Shown piece by piece: positions 53,185 to 64,000 of a DNA stretch of 64,000 nt. The notes below the pieces were generated by a model. The model was not told the origin of the DNA. It searched no databases and worked only from the letters and a program-made list of their open reading frames with translations. The first letter of the stretch is position 1; the number at the start of each line of letters is the position of its first letter. Position numbers and translations under genes: made by a program. The stretch covers positions 124,001-188,000 of the forward strand of contig JAACJP010000033.1 in NCBI GenBank assembly GCA_013368375.1, given 5' to 3'. This DNA is from Tricholomella constricta. Lineage: Eukaryota; Basidiomycota; Agaricomycetes; Agaricales; Lyophyllaceae.

Positions 53185-55304
53185 CTACGAACCACTCTCC
53201 GATTTCTTCGCCCACCGCTGAACGAACTCCCCCAGCTTCCGTTGCGTCCTCTTGCCATCCAGGATCTTCTCGAGTTCCTGATAACAATATCGACCCCTTG
53301 AATACGAGAAGCACTGCCAAATGAAGGAAAGCAAAGCTCACCTCTCCTTGGCCAACACCCGCTTCGAGCTTTCTAACTGCTTCCCGTGCACGGCGTTCAA
53401 CCTGCTCAACGCTTTCAGAGCGCCCAAATGGCGGCGACGCGTTCGTTTGCACCGCGCTCGTTCCGTACAACACATCTAGAAGTGGATGTTGCGATGCATC
53501 ACTGTGGAAAGAGCATGAATCAATGTGCGAACTCCGATTGTGCAAACAAGTGAGGGACAAACGCACAGCGACCCAAGCTTCTCCCGGAGTAGCACGACCT
53601 CCCGCCATCCATCCCCAGTTCCCTCCTCTTCCATTGCTTTTCGGATACGCTGCAGCTCTGCTAGTATATCTGACTTGTCCAGCAAAACAAGGGGCTCATC
53701 ATCAACACCGCGGTGTTTACGATGATGCTCCAGAAGCAGGCTCTTCAGCTGCTCGAGCTCCATGCCATCCACCCTGCCAGGTTCAGGCTCAGCCGCAACT
53801 CCACCCGCGGTATCGAATTCCGTGATACCAACTCCCTCAACCTCCATGACGAAAGTTCCCACCCACGCCTCAGCCGCACGCATGGCCCGCTCGCGCTCCG
53901 ATAAAGACGCATGGAGAGTTTGAAGTTCAGGGAGAAGAGTCTCCTTGTGAGCCTTTAATGTCTGCAAAGATTGATTAGCAGGCGGTTGATGAGAATATGT
54001 TCGACGTACGGTATCGAGGACAGCTCGCTCCGCATCTAACGCTGCCGCCTGATCGAGCGCCCATGCATGTTCGAGGAGTTTTTGCACTGATAGCTCTTCA
54101 CCGCCTTCGTCCGCATTTTCTTCGAGAGCTAAGCAAGTCTCATCACTGCTAAGAGCTTCGTATATCCGCCGAAGCTCGATCGTATAGGCCGCCTCCCTCA
54201 TTTTCCCTTCCCTTGTTTCGCGGCCACCTGGACACAATAGATCGTCAAGCTTGCGTGAAAGGCTCGCTGCGTCATCTAGAAGCTCCTTGGGAGCAGAAGG
54301 AGCAAGCTGCGAAACGCGGGAGATGTGCTGCTCTGTGAGCGTGGCACGGAGGTTCGCCAGACGTGTCAAGGATAGAGTTGGCGATACAAGGGAGGGATGT
54401 GGGTTCTGACTTGTCGACTGATCTGGAGGCTGTTCCGTTTCTAGCGGTGGGGCGAGCTTATCGATAAGTGCTACGGCGGATTGAGCGCCCGACGAGAGCG
54501 TCGTATCAGCCTATCGAAAGAGTGTCGTTCGTCAGTGGTTATTGTTGCAAAAATTGTGGGTCGGTGTCTGCGATGGTATGATACTAAGATAACACTTACA
54601 AGGACAGAAAGTTCTGCGAGACGTTCCTGTATGCGTGCGATAGCGAGATCTTCGCGTTCAATAGCGGCCTGAAGCGATGATATCGTTTTTGCTGTGCGCT
54701 GGGATGCCTGCCTATACAGATATCCTCATATGAGACGCAGTTTGGGGATGAAGGAGAAGATGCTCACTTTGTTTGTCGGAGGCGCGATCTGAGCATAGCA
54801 GATTCACTATCCAGAAGACGCGCCTCGGCATCAAGATGGGTTGCATATTTACTATTTATTAAGTCATTAGACGCTGCCGCCTGGGACATGGTAGTCAAAT
54901 ATACATTACCGGAGATGGGAAGGAGGAGCATAGGCCTGTGGCGCGTGGATCGTGTCTGGAACGTGGTCGCCAGCTATCGATGCATCAGCATAATCCAAAC
55001 TACGACACGCTTTCTAGTCAGTTTCAACGCCACAAATTACAAAGAGAACAACAAACATCTTCATCTCATCGCGTTCGAGCGCAACGGCGCGTAGGGCAGC
55101 ACCCAACTCCTGCTCCAAAAATCGATCGGTGGGTTCATCGTGGGTATCGAGTTCTGGCGCTACACACTGATCCACGAGCCATTGGAGGAGTGTCTGGCTA
55201 GCAGGGATATGTGATGCCCATTCGATGTCGCTGATCTCGATAGTGGGACCTCCGAGCTCAGGGACAGCTCTCGCGATGAGGGCAAGTGTTGAGGGTGACA
55301 TCAA
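53185..55304 (-). CDS. Coiled-coil protein, HAUS augmin-like subunit 3 candidate
   Basis: A multi-exon minus-strand gene from ATG 55304 to TAG 53185. The N-terminus (DIEWASHIPASQTLLQWLVDQ) resembles the F.WL....L.WF pattern at the start of HAUS3. Long heptad-rich segments follow (EELSVQKLLEHAWALDQAAA, SLQTLKAHKETLLPELQTL, LEQLKSLLLEHHRKHRG, LDKSDILAELQRIRKAMEEE). A short basic end (ILDGKRTQRKLGEFVQRW) follows a final intron. Augmin nucleates microtubule branching within the mitotic spindle and is known in filamentous fungi. The call rests on the N-terminal motif, size and coiled coil. A generic coiled-coil protein is the alternative. Some internal exon joins were not fixed. Confidence 0.55.
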
Positions 55305-57428
55305 TCAGGTCACGGTCACATGGGTGAACGGCTTCTGGTCGCATACAGCCAACGCTCCTCGAAAACATACATTCGCGCATTCATCGTCTTCACCCACTTG
55401 TCCTTGATTCTGCGCGCTCTATGTCACTCAAGTCCTTTACGCTGGGCAGTGCGCACTTAACAGTCGACGAGCTGGTCTGAACGCGCCCATAGGCTTCCTT
55501 GACCCCCGCGCACCCCCCAGATACTCATCGCACTATACATCGCGAGAATCGGACCGAGGAGGAGACAATACGCACCCATTGACAATCTCAGCTGCGAGAT
55601 GGAGGGGCTCATCGTTGAGGCGCACATCAAAAAGGACGATGGATTACTGAAGTCTGCGGGCGGCTGCAATACGCCGGAACCGGAGCGTTGTGATTGTTGC
55701 ATCGGATGGGAATGTGGGTCAGGGAAACTGGGGTGCGACCAGAACGCCTGATTGACATATGAAGCGCTCATCCATGAGCTCTGCAGTGCTTATCTCAAGC
55801 AAAGGGTGCCCAGCAACAATGCCACCGAGACAGACCATTTGTTGCGAGTGGCTAAACATGCTATCAGCCTTCTAAGACCAACAAGAGTGGGGTTGTTCTT
55901 ACCCAGAGAAGCAGAAATAGGTTTCGAGACTGCCCTGAGAGCGCTCGTAGAGAACTACCGCGGCTCCGGAGCGTTTTAAGACCATTGAGATTGGTGGGTT
56001 TCTGAAAGAGACCTGCAAAGAGAATCCCCTCGCAACGTGCGTCCAGCTGATCTACTTATGCATGCCATGTTACTAATTTTCTTCTCGCACAGCGAAGTTT
56101 CAATGTGCAGTCGGAGCGCTGGTTTTCGTCCGGAGTGCCTCATTTTAGATGACCACTCCACAAGACGGGCGTCCGTCGTTCCGCTGCCTTCCTTCTTCGT
56201 CATCGATATGTCGGTGCTGCGTTTCCGTGCATGAAATTCACCCGGGCCCTGTCACGGCCATGGTGCAGCGCGCTCGTAGAAGGTCCCTGCAACGACATGC
56301 TTCCCTGCTAAGGTTTCCAAGGATCGGGACACGCGTAATTCCTAATTATAGCACCTGCCAGTTTGCTCACTTGACGTTCATCTGCCATGTCCCTGAAACG
56401 TCCGTCGCCTAAGCGAGTTCCTGAAATATTGTAGGTATTGTACGTTTGTTCCATGGTGATCTACTCCGATAATTGAACATCTGAACATTGCGCAGATACT
56501 TAAAATTGCATCTTACCACGATCCTAATCGCACCATGCCGCTAGTTCTCTATCGGGACCGCAGCTACGGGTGATACATCTATCCATTCATTCATTCGTCC
56601 ACGTATTGACACGCGTGGATATCCCAGTTAAATCGAGATATGTAGATAAATGCGACGGGCGCTGATGCCACGGCAAATACTGTCGGCATTGGTATCGGAG
56701 GTAGGGCCGTTGTTGCATCTAGTATTGTGGCCTGCGTGCTATTCGCGTTTTTGATGTGAAAATCGAAAGTTCGCACATGTACAAGTATATTGGCTTCACT
56801 TTCAGGTATGTATCTATCTTGACTGACGATGACAACGTTGTTCTCGTTCAATTCAGCCTTTCCGGCAGACATCAGGGCTGACACTCGGATTTTATTCAGT
56901 GGCCACGGTATCTCAGTCCTATACCAGTATTCTGATGGTCGCCAGTGCTCCATTTAGCGAACGTGTAATGCCTAATGCCCGACGTTCACTCGTCCGCAGC
57001 ATCCCAAACATTGAATTGTTTGCAGTTCGGCTTCCAATGGATTTACAGGTGTACGGTACGCTTCATCATTCAAGGAATAATGGCCTTCCTAGGTGTTTAA
57101 AAAAGTTTCCTCACATTCTGGCGCTGATGACGATTGAAGGCGAAGGAGAAGGAGGATGGAGAAGGTCACTTTGTTGTAGTGAATTGACAATAAGTGTCGG
57201 TTCCTCTCATCGCATCCTCTCAAATGTCGACGAGAACCGTCGTTTGAGCGACTCACAAGGGACGACACTTTCATGAACAAAGGTAATAAATAAATAAAAA
57301 AGTCAAACTATGTAAGTATGTATGTAGTCCTGGCGTCCACATAAGGTCCAACGTCCAATGCAAGCAAGATAAGCTAGGTCGTGGTTGGGCCTCAGAAATA
57401 CTGTCGAAAAGCCTGATCAGAGGATTAA
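55305..57428. other. Intergenic with weak open frames
   Basis: Minus-strand 55457-55771 (104 codons with one hydrophobic stretch, SMGAYCLLLGPILAMYSAM), plus-strand 55752-55979 (75 codons) and minus-strand 56591-56953 (120 codons ending in a hydrophobic segment) are open. They have no recognisable domain, conserved neighbour or clear splice partners. One or two could be small genes. Confidence 0.35.
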
Positions 57429-58080
57429 TTATGAATGAAAGGTCAAATCGACGAGCAGAGCTGCCCAACTCACCGAATCATCGCTCGTCTCGACGGGTGT
57501 CTGAGCCTGTTTAGCATGCTTCAAGGACCCGCGGAATTCCATCAGATTCCATTGACGATCTGACTTCATATCCATGTCCTCTGCCAAATCAACGTCGACG
57601 AAGATCACAGGGGCGGCATTCGTGAACTCGGGCTCCGGTTCTTTGTCGAATAAAGCGCCTGGGGAATGTGCGAACAGCGGGTCTTCCTCAGCAAGGGCAT
57701 CACAAGCAAATGGGAACCCGCTGAAGGAGAGATAGGAGGATGTGCGAGGGGAAGTAGGGCCGCGGTAGAATGGGCTATCGGCAGGGATGTAAACGTACTG
57801 GGCGTCGTCGTCGTCGCCACAGTCGGACATATCATCTTCGCTGTTCCAGTCCGACTCCAGTTCAGGTGTGTTGGAGAGGGAGCTGGTGGAGGACGAGCGT
57901 CGGTGTACAACAACATTCTACAGCGACGAATTATGAGTGAGAGCGGAGATGATAAGATGAAGTATGACGTACCTTCGGTAACAAAGTTCCACGTGCCTCG
58001 TTGGTGAGGTTGAGTGCAAGGCCCGGGTTCTTCGACGCCTTACAGTTGGCAGAGGAAGTAGAGGCGATGGAAGAAGACAT
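57429..58080 (-). CDS. Hypothetical acidic protein
   Basis: Two exons, 57973-58080 and 57429-57917, join in phase 0 and give 198 residues. The N-terminus is Ser/Ala-rich and polar. The middle has acidic clusters (DDMSDCGDDDDAQYVYIPAD) and Ser/Pro-rich segments. The C-terminus contains an RQWNLMEFRGSLKHAKQ block and ends in SWAALLVDLTFHS. No domain or membrane span is seen. It looks intrinsically disordered. A perfect TATAAAAG about 90 bp upstream of the ATG and the clean intron (GTACGT...GTAG) support a real gene. Function unknown. Confidence 0.65.
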
Positions 58081-58171
58081 TGTGACGACGTGTGAAGTGA
58101 CAGAGAAATGAGATAGAAAACACCAGAAACCCAAAGAGAAAGATGGTAAAGAGCACCCCAAGGTGCGATTG

Positions 58172-58179
58172 TCTTTTAT
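58172..58179 (-). promoter_or_regulatory. TATA box for the hypothetical acidic-protein gene
   Basis: On the minus strand the sequence reads GGGTATAAAAGAC, about 90-95 bp before the ATG at 58080, a normal spacing for a fungal Pol II core promoter. Confidence 0.6.
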
Positions 58180-58189
58180 ACCCAGGACT

Positions 58190-58593
58190 ACAGCACTAGC
58201 GCCATAGCCACAGACAATGATGGGACCGAATCGCCCATTACATTACGAAAATCGAGGTGTGATGGGAACATCAACCATCGGATCTCAGGGGGTGTTTGAG
58301 GTGGCTCGAAAAGGATTGCCTGAAGAGGTTCAGCAGATCGTACAACACCCGCGATGTTATGATGTGGCCTTGATGATGACGCCAAAATCGGGTGCAGCTG
58401 ATGCCGGAAACAAGTTGTCGAGATGTGCCTGATGGGTTCTGCAGATGCATATGTAGGAGGACGTCGGGATGTTTGAAGTTGGCAATCAAACATGCTTCAT
58501 GAAGCTAAGCGACCCCGCGTCAGGGTGCAAATAATGGCGTAGCCAGATGACAATTTACCTCCTTATCCCCGAAACTGTTTATGGTATTCATGA
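58190..58593. other. Intergenic, no gene seen
   Basis: Short frames only on both strands. Confidence 0.5.
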
Positions 58594-59210
58594 CTATTTG
58601 AATCTGCGCCTTCGGCTCATCGTTGCCAACGTCACTCGCCCTAGAGAAACACCATCCCTAGCCTCAGCTAATTTTATGACCTGGCTCAAGGGCGCCCATG
58701 CATTAGTCACGAATTCTTTTCGCCGTTTTTTCCGCTCTTCCTTCCTTGGGTCAGGTGTCTTTGGTGGTGTGGAGGCGGCTGCTATCTGTGGTTCCCAAGC
58801 TTTTTGGGGATGGTGTTTGATCAATCGTTGATGTTCGCCCAGGATCAGAAAGCCGAAGTTTCGTGTCAGCTTATGAGGAAGCCCACGAGACTGGGAAGAG
58901 CTGTACAGCAGGGCTAGAGTGTTGTCCACTGAAAGAAAAGTTGGTCATGATCATCTGCGTAACAAAATGATATCAACTTGCTCCTCGATTCCCATGTGTT
59001 CATCCAGGCCCTCAATTGGGCTTTCTCGTCTGTGTTATGGGAGCCATTTTGAAGTTGTTTCGTTACGTTGGCGGCAGCGTCAAATGTGGGCCGCAATAGT
59101 CGCCGAAGGTTTGCGGTAGCTACCTTGTGGTGAAGCACAGAGGCAGAGGAGGCTCGTAGACATAGTCGATAAAGACTAGTGAACGGCGCAGGAAGCCCGC
59201 TCCTAGACAT
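58594..59210 (-). CDS. LYR-motif (complex 1 LYR-like) protein
   Basis: Two exons, 58982-59210 and 58594-58928, give 187 residues. The N-terminus has the LYR signature (APFTSLYRLCLRASSAS, Leu-Tyr-Arg at ~12-14), then a helical region with conserved Arg/Phe (ANLRRLLRPTFDAA) and NTWESR. After the intron come NTLALLYSSSQSRGLPHKLT and a basic stretch (RKEERKKRRKEF). LYR proteins act in the mitochondrial matrix in Fe-S cluster delivery or respiratory complex assembly, usually with acyl carrier protein. The intron uses a GC donor (A|GCAAGT) and TTCAG acceptor. The GT candidates nearby break the frame. Confidence 0.75.
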
Positions 59211-59525
59211 AAGCTATGGGCACTGCTCGACGTTACGAAGAACAACAGATTCGGACCAGCCGGGACCAGGCTTTCCCACAGTTAGTTCTGGGTCCCCTCC
59301 ATCATCGCACTTCAACAGATCGTACCTCTTGAAACTTTCGCATCGAGATATGATTTCAAGATCCATCTGAGCTGCGTTCTTCTCTCAAGCTCTAACACTA
59401 ACAGTGCTCTATATGGTGATAAAGACGCGATCAACGTTGCACCTGCAACCTCGCTATGCACGTGCTCGCACTGGATGAGCAGGAAGTCAAATACTTTCTA
59501 AACTTCTAAACTCAGTGGCTCTGAT
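59211..59525. other. Intergenic, no gene seen
   Basis: Stop-rich sequence without motifs. Confidence 0.5.
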
Positions 59526-60349
59526 TCATAACAGCCATTGCTGAGGGGTTTCTTCCAACAAGGTGCTATTCTGTTTGAAAAAAAGTCTCCCCTGTCCATC
59601 TAATAATTTATATACCGTTGGACCTGCAGCGAAAGGGTCTGTACGATAATCGGCCGATATGCCTCTTGGACGCCCCACTTCAAAAGTCACTGGCTCACTG
59701 AGGCGTGCTCCTAATTGTACCACCGATCTGTGTGGCATGGTGAGTACTCATCAATGCTTCCTGAAAATTTGGAAGGAAGCGCACACGTTGCACATGCACG
59801 ATCCTAGCCACGGCGTGTTGAAGCGTCTCTCGTCGCATCACGACTTGCATCCACCCTTCTGGTTCTGCGGCTACCTCATAAATCTTAGCCATGGCAGCTC
59901 GACGTTGTAACTCTTTCGTGAAAGCGGCTGGTTCCTTTTGTTCAGGTGGCGACGAAATGGCCTGGGAGCAATGCATCACATTCTAAGCATCTCTGTCTGT
60001 AGAAGTCGACTTGGGAGACCTCACCTTCCTAATAGGAGGGCAAGCTCTCGCCGACCGATGAGCTCCATTCATGTTCATCATCTTTGTCGACTGGAAGGTT
60101 TCGTCCAAGCCACGAGGTTATGGGAGTGGTAAAGAATGGTGCTATATCCCTTGAACAAAGACCACCATCATGGTAGTCTAGCGTCTTGCCTCTCCGTGGC
60201 TCAAGGGACCAGTACCCTTCGGGGGAAGCCAAAAGACGCCTCCTCTCTTCGATGAGAGGAGAAATGAGCCCACAGTCAGTGAGCTCGACGTTAAGCCACC
60301 TAGGTGGGACGTCGACACCCTTTGAAGTCATCGCGACACGGGGTGCCAC
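59526..60349 (-). CDS. Hypothetical gene, possibly degenerate
   Basis: Three consecutive minus-strand open blocks lie head to tail: 60029-60349 (WLNVELTDCGLISPLIEERR, SLEPRRGKTLDYHD), 59695-59979 (KELQRRAAMAKIYEVAAE, EGWMQVVMRRETLQHAVAR) and 59526-59738 (VTFEVGRPRGISADYRTDPF). Codon usage and composition look protein-like, and all three read the same direction. However, I could not find good splice sites joining them in phase, which suggests frameshifts. No known domain. It lies between the host block and a LINE, so it could belong to either. Confidence 0.35.
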
Positions 60350-60805
60350 TGAGCATAAAGTTACGTTGCGAAACGAAACACTCAGGAGGACCCTACTACC
60401 CCCCGCGCAAACTAAAGCGACGTAGACACACTACACCCTTCCCAGACGTAGTAAAATATGATGAGACCACCCAAAACCATAGTGCTCAAGTCACGCCCGT
60501 GCGAAGCACGAATTCGGCAAGGGACACTGACATCAAAGTGACTGCTATCCTCGAAGAACACAAAACCTGACCAGCGAACACTGCGCCGAACAACACCCAA
60601 CAGGCCAGAGGACATGACGCCCACAAACCTCCAATGCCAATCCCCCACCACCCAGAAACTACGTGGACCGGGGACCACAGGAATTCCGGCCTTAACAAAG
60701 GACAAAGGGAGCAAAGCCTGGCCACCGGCCTCGAGGTAAGCCCTTTGTCAAATGAAAAGAGAATAAAGACGCACACCATCTTTAAAGTCGGAACCTACAA
60801 CGAAA

Positions 60806-62236
60806 ATGACCAGACAAGACCCCCACATAGACGAACTGGACGACGATAACCGCCCCACAAAGAAATCCCGAGGGATAAACGGAGAACCTGAAATAACGAG
60901 GAAAGACAAAGAGGTACGTCCAGCACACACTCCACGCCATCAACTAGTAACGCTTCAGATATAGCGCTCCAGAGCAGACGAAGGCGACGACGAAGACCAG
61001 AGACCAGACGAGGAAACAATCGACGATCTCGAATCCCGCCCCAAGCGTCTCGAACCACGAAGGAAAATGCCAGACCCCTTTGTCTACCCCAACGCCTATG
61101 ACATGACGGACCTCCCAACCCACAGCAACGAGAACCCCGCAATACTACTATCCTGTAGCGGAACCCTCCCCCATGCACCCGCCCTCGCCGCCATGCCTTT
61201 TACTCGAGCAGCTTTCCCCCGGATTGCCATACCACAAACCCACCTCCTAAACAACCTCCACCTAACCATCACCGAAGGCGTCGAGCAGAACCCAGATAAA
61301 TATATTGCCATCATTCCCTTCGGAGCTGGGAACCGCCTCTTCCGAGACCACCCATACATGAACACCGACATCCTGAAGTTCGTCCAAAGCCTTGGAGTCG
61401 GAGACGAGAACCAGAAGCTCTCGATCGCTAAACCCGCTGCCCGAAGCCGCCCGAATCAGAAAAGAGACTTCGAGAAACCGTGGACGATGATCCTTGACGG
61501 AGCCTCGCCGGAACTACGAGAGTTCCTCCTCTGGCAGCAAACCTTTGCTGTGTCAAGGGAACTTGCTTTTCATGCTCTCTCGTTCGACAAAGACGCACGT
61601 TCATGGGTTATCATGAACATATCCGGAGACGCCGTCGAGGAAGGAGACACCGCTAGGACGAATGCCTTAGGAATAATTAAATCAACCCTCTGGCACAACA
61701 CCCGTTTCCGTACTACTGTCAACCGCCTCACTCCCGCTAGCAGCGTCTGGGGCCCAGGCTCGGTAAATGAACGAGTAGTGGCCGCCACTACGTCTTTCGA
61801 CCTTCGGTACATCGACACCGAGGATGTCAATGGCCGCAAAGCCCCCATCTGGCAACTCACCGGGAAACCCCTAACCGACGACCATAGACTCCATGCAGAC
61901 TACCTGGATGTCATCCGGAACATCCCATACTGGTCTGGCTTCCACCAACTCCTTATCGAGAAGAGGACCGTCGAATGCACGTGGTGTAAGTCCAACACCC
62001 ACCCCGCTCACTCCTGCCCCTTCCCCAAGACCCCCGAATGGCTGGGACCCATTCCAGACAATGCCGACAGACATCGGAGGCGCCTAGAAGGCATGGCACA
62101 GGGCTCCGGAACCGATGCTAGAGGCAGAGGCAGAGGCCGTGGCCGCGGTCGCGGCCGTGGCCGTGGCCGAGGGGGCAGCGGAAGAGGCTCCTCAAATGAC
62201 GGAGAAGGGTGGACCCACGTCTCCCACTCCAAATAG
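60806..62236 (+). pseudogene. LINE ORF1 (gag-like), with one in-frame TAG
   Basis: The open part runs from ATG 61067 to 62236 (389 residues). The same frame is open upstream from ATG 60806 except for a single TAG at 60962-60964, so ORF1 probably starts at 60806 and this copy carries a nonsense codon. No intron with matching phase removes it. The protein has a central conserved-looking region (FVYPNAYDMTDLP, WSGFHQLLIEKR), one CCHC knuckle CTWCKSNTHPAHSC (about 318-331 from 61067), and an RG-dipeptide tail (RGRGRGRGRG) followed by GWTHVSHSK. In LINEs this protein coats the RNA. Confidence 0.75.
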
Positions 62237-62687
62237 ATGAGCACTAATGATACAACATCTGCTACGACGTAGTACGACATACATATGCACTGGGCACCAT
62301 TATGCTGCCATTTCAATACACTCTGCGATCTTGACACACGTCTACCTCTCCGAACGAACGTAAGAGGCGAAAAGCAAAAATATTTGCTGCACCCGAGTCT
62401 GGGCCTAACTTCTGGGGTTAGAAGAAGTCGTGAACTGTCCATGGAAACATGGTTCATGCAACGTTGGAAGATGAATTTACTGGTAAGCACAGGTAATCGG
62501 AAGACGCGAAAACAAACCAAAGGCCGATAGGGTGGGGCCACGTCGGGGTCCCCGACTACCCTCTTGACATCATAGCTCTCCCTTACTGGACTATGACTAG
62601 AGAGGGATCCACCCCCAATGAATACGGCCCAGCGAGCCTACTCGGGAATATAAGAAAGTATATTAACAAGCAACTAACACAGAAACT
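62237..62687 (+). other. Inter-ORF spacer of the LINE
   Basis: No coding frame. A perfect 7-bp-stem hairpin word GTCGGGGTCCCCGAC lies at about 62542-62556. ORF2 translation would need reinitiation or a separate mechanism across 451 bp. Confidence 0.5.
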
Positions 62688-64000
62688 ATGGAAGAACTAG
62701 ATCGACTACCATCGAACTCAACATGCGGTACACGGATAAACGGCAACGGACTCCACGCTTCCGGAGGGGAGTGTAGCTCATCCGTCGGCAACCACCCCAA
62801 TGAAGGAAGATCGAGGCTAGGAGGCGGACAAGCGGCTGGAGGCCAACCGGAGCCTGGGCAAACCCAGGCGTCTACTGGTGGCCCAGGCGATGAACGAAGG
62901 TCCACCGCGCTCAGCAACGTCAATGCTATAGAGCACCCTGGTATCCATACCAGGAACGCAGTCGCGTACCACCTCAACGAGGAAACAACCACGGACGAGG
63001 GCGCGAGCCCCCCCACGCAGTCAGCGAACACCGAGCAGTCAGCCGGTACCCCTCAGTCAGAGGGGTCCGTTCCCACCCAAGACGGTGGATCGGAACTGGA
63101 GGAGAGGCCACAAGCCCCCACCAGCACACAGTCCCAGCGTCAAGCTGACAGTGTCAATGCCCCAAGGCAACAAATCCCAAACGGGAGAAAATCGAGACGA
63201 GGAAACCTCGGAATAGGAACCCTAAACATCAAAGGGGGAGGGTCGCTCTCAAGTAGAGGCAAATGGCTACATCTATGGCAAATAATGCGTGAGCAAGGCA
63301 TAGACGTTCTTACAGTCCAAGAGGCGCACCTAGATAATGCACGCAAGGACACAGTGCAACAAACTTGCGACGAATATGTACATATCATGCACAGCTGGAA
63401 TGGCGTAGACCCAAACTCAGACGGAATTGCCTTCGTCCTGAATAAAAGGACAACTAGATGGAAAGAAGCTAAAATGACCGAACTAATCCCTGGTCGGGCT
63501 GCATACCTACACATGCCCTGGCACGGCGAAAACGAAACAAAGATACTGGGGGTATACGCTCCAAACAGCCCCAACGAAAATGCAAATTTCTGGTCCACCC
63601 TCGAAACGGAGTGGCACAATGGACTCTACACAAAACCGGACATCATACTAGGGGACACAAATTTTGTAGAAGACTCACTAGATCGGATGCCAGGACGCAA
63701 TCCTCCCCCAGCCCCAGCTGAAGCACTAGGGAAACTCAAAACCCATTTTGGCCTTGTAGACGGCTGGAGACAAACGAACCCATCAACACGCAAGTTCACT
63801 TTTCGCACGGAAAGAGGGGACTCCCAATCCCGCCTGGACAGAATCTACATAAAAGAAGACCTAATGAGATACACACACCAATGGGAAATAGCGCGAACCG
63901 GCCTGAGCACCGACCACAAACTGGTGTCAGTCCGCCTTCTGAACCCCACAGCCCCCTACCTCGGCAAGGGTAGATACTCCATCTCAAACGCATTGCTGCA
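62688..64000 (+). CDS. LINE ORF2, endonuclease domain (runs off the window)
   Basis: An uninterrupted frame from ATG 62688 continues past base 64000 (more than 437 codons). After a ~170-residue low-complexity leader, the endonuclease/exonuclease/phosphatase fold appears: NLGIGTLNIKGGG, GIDVLTVQEAHLD (catalytic Glu), DGIAFVLNKR, ILGVYAPNSPNENANFW, DIILGDTNFVEDSLDR (Asp/Asn), FTFRTERGDSQSRLDRIYI and GLSTDHKLVSV (Asp/His). All catalytic residues look intact. This enzyme nicks target DNA so that reverse transcription can be primed there. The RT domain is outside the window, and the frame is easily missed because it has no stop here. Confidence 0.88.
   Translation, partial: MEELDRLPSNSTCGTRINGNGLHASGGECSSSVGNHPNEGRSRLGGGQAAGGQPEPGQTQASTGGPGDERRSTALSNVNAIEHPGIHTRNAVAYHLNEETTTDEGASPPTQSANTEQSAGTPQSEGSVPTQDGGSELEERPQAPTSTQSQRQADSVNAPRQQIPNGRKSRRGNLGIGTLNIKGGGSLSSRGKWLHLWQIMREQGIDVLTVQEAHLDNARKDTVQQTCDEYVHIMHSWNGVDPNSDGIAFVLNKRTTRWKEAKMTELIPGRAAYLHMPWHGENETKILGVYAPNSPNENANFWSTLETEWHNGLYTKPDIILGDTNFVEDSLDRMPGRNPPPAPAEALGKLKTHFGLVDGWRQTNPSTRKFTFRTERGDSQSRLDRIYIKEDLMRYTHQWEIARTGLSTDHKLVSVRLLNPTAPYLGKGRYSISNALL

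Larger units (their letters stand above)
60400..64000 (+). mobile_element. Non-LTR retrotransposon (LINE), 5' part, continues beyond window
   Basis: A CCHC-containing ORF1 is followed after 451 bp by ORF2 with an apurinic-endonuclease-like domain at its start. This is the standard order of Tad1/R1/L1-type LINEs. The left end is not defined. Transcribed leader sequence may start around 60.4 kb. Reverse transcriptase would lie right of the window. Confidence 0.8.

Overview
The window is a piece of a filamentous fungal genome, most likely a mushroom-forming basidiomycete (Agaricomycetes). The evidence is intron-dense genes with introns of about 45-65 nt, a CxC2-type KDZ transposase, a Ngaro-like tyrosine-recombinase retroelement, a chromodomain Ty3 element, and single-copy eukaryotic genes (KDEL receptor, Rit1, PalB/Rim13 calpain, SET protein, LYR protein, augmin-like subunit). 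No prokaryotic operons or rRNA genes are visible. Exon limits were placed by eye from GT/AG sites and reading phase.

Layout. (a) 0-4.4 kb holds the 3' end of one KDZ transposase and a gene with seven tandem SUMO-interacting-motif-like cores. A 135-bp tandem repeat follows, and the whole stretch is saturated with the palindrome CCGCGG. (b) 5.1-8.2 kb is a 5'-truncated Ngaro-like element fused to an inverted LTR relic. (c) 9.2-9.4 kb is a coronin gene fragment. (d) 10.57-17.57 kb is a 620-bp MITE-like element (27-bp TIRs, 8-bp target duplication) split by a nearly complete 6354-bp Ty3 chromovirus (491-bp LTRs, 5-bp target duplication). The Ty3 copy shows a self-priming primer-binding site and a -1 frameshift heptamer. 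(e) 17.6-20.1 kb is poorly resolved and includes a minisatellite.

(f) 20.2-35.8 kb looks like one large KDZ-associated island bounded by two arrays of the palindrome TGATGCATCA. Inside it lie a basidiomycete-type gene split by a 2.77-kb Mutator-like non-autonomous element, a gene with a viroplasmin/RNase H1 N-terminal-like domain, a gene with a bZIP-like basic region, and a full-length 1062-residue CxC2 KDZ transposase transcribed divergently from it. The 2.77-kb element has 22-bp TIRs and a 10-bp target duplication and is filled with a GTG/GTC satellite. (g) 37.2-38.2 kb is a decayed coronin pseudogene related to the fragment at 9.2 kb.

(h) 39.5-59.2 kb is a conventional host gene block: ERD2-type KDEL receptor, DUF4203-like membrane protein, Rim13/PalB calpain, SET protein and Rit1 as a divergent pair with 79 bp between start codons, HAUS3-like coiled-coil protein, a hypothetical protein and a LYR protein. 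A degenerate tyrosine-recombinase gene interrupts it. (i) 60.8-64 kb is the 5' part of a non-LTR retrotransposon whose ORF2 runs off the window.

Overall, transposon-rich DNA (0-38 kb and 60-64 kb) flanks a compact housekeeping block. CG-to-TG changes in the Ty3 pol gene and all-transition LTR differences suggest cytosine deamination acting on the transposons.
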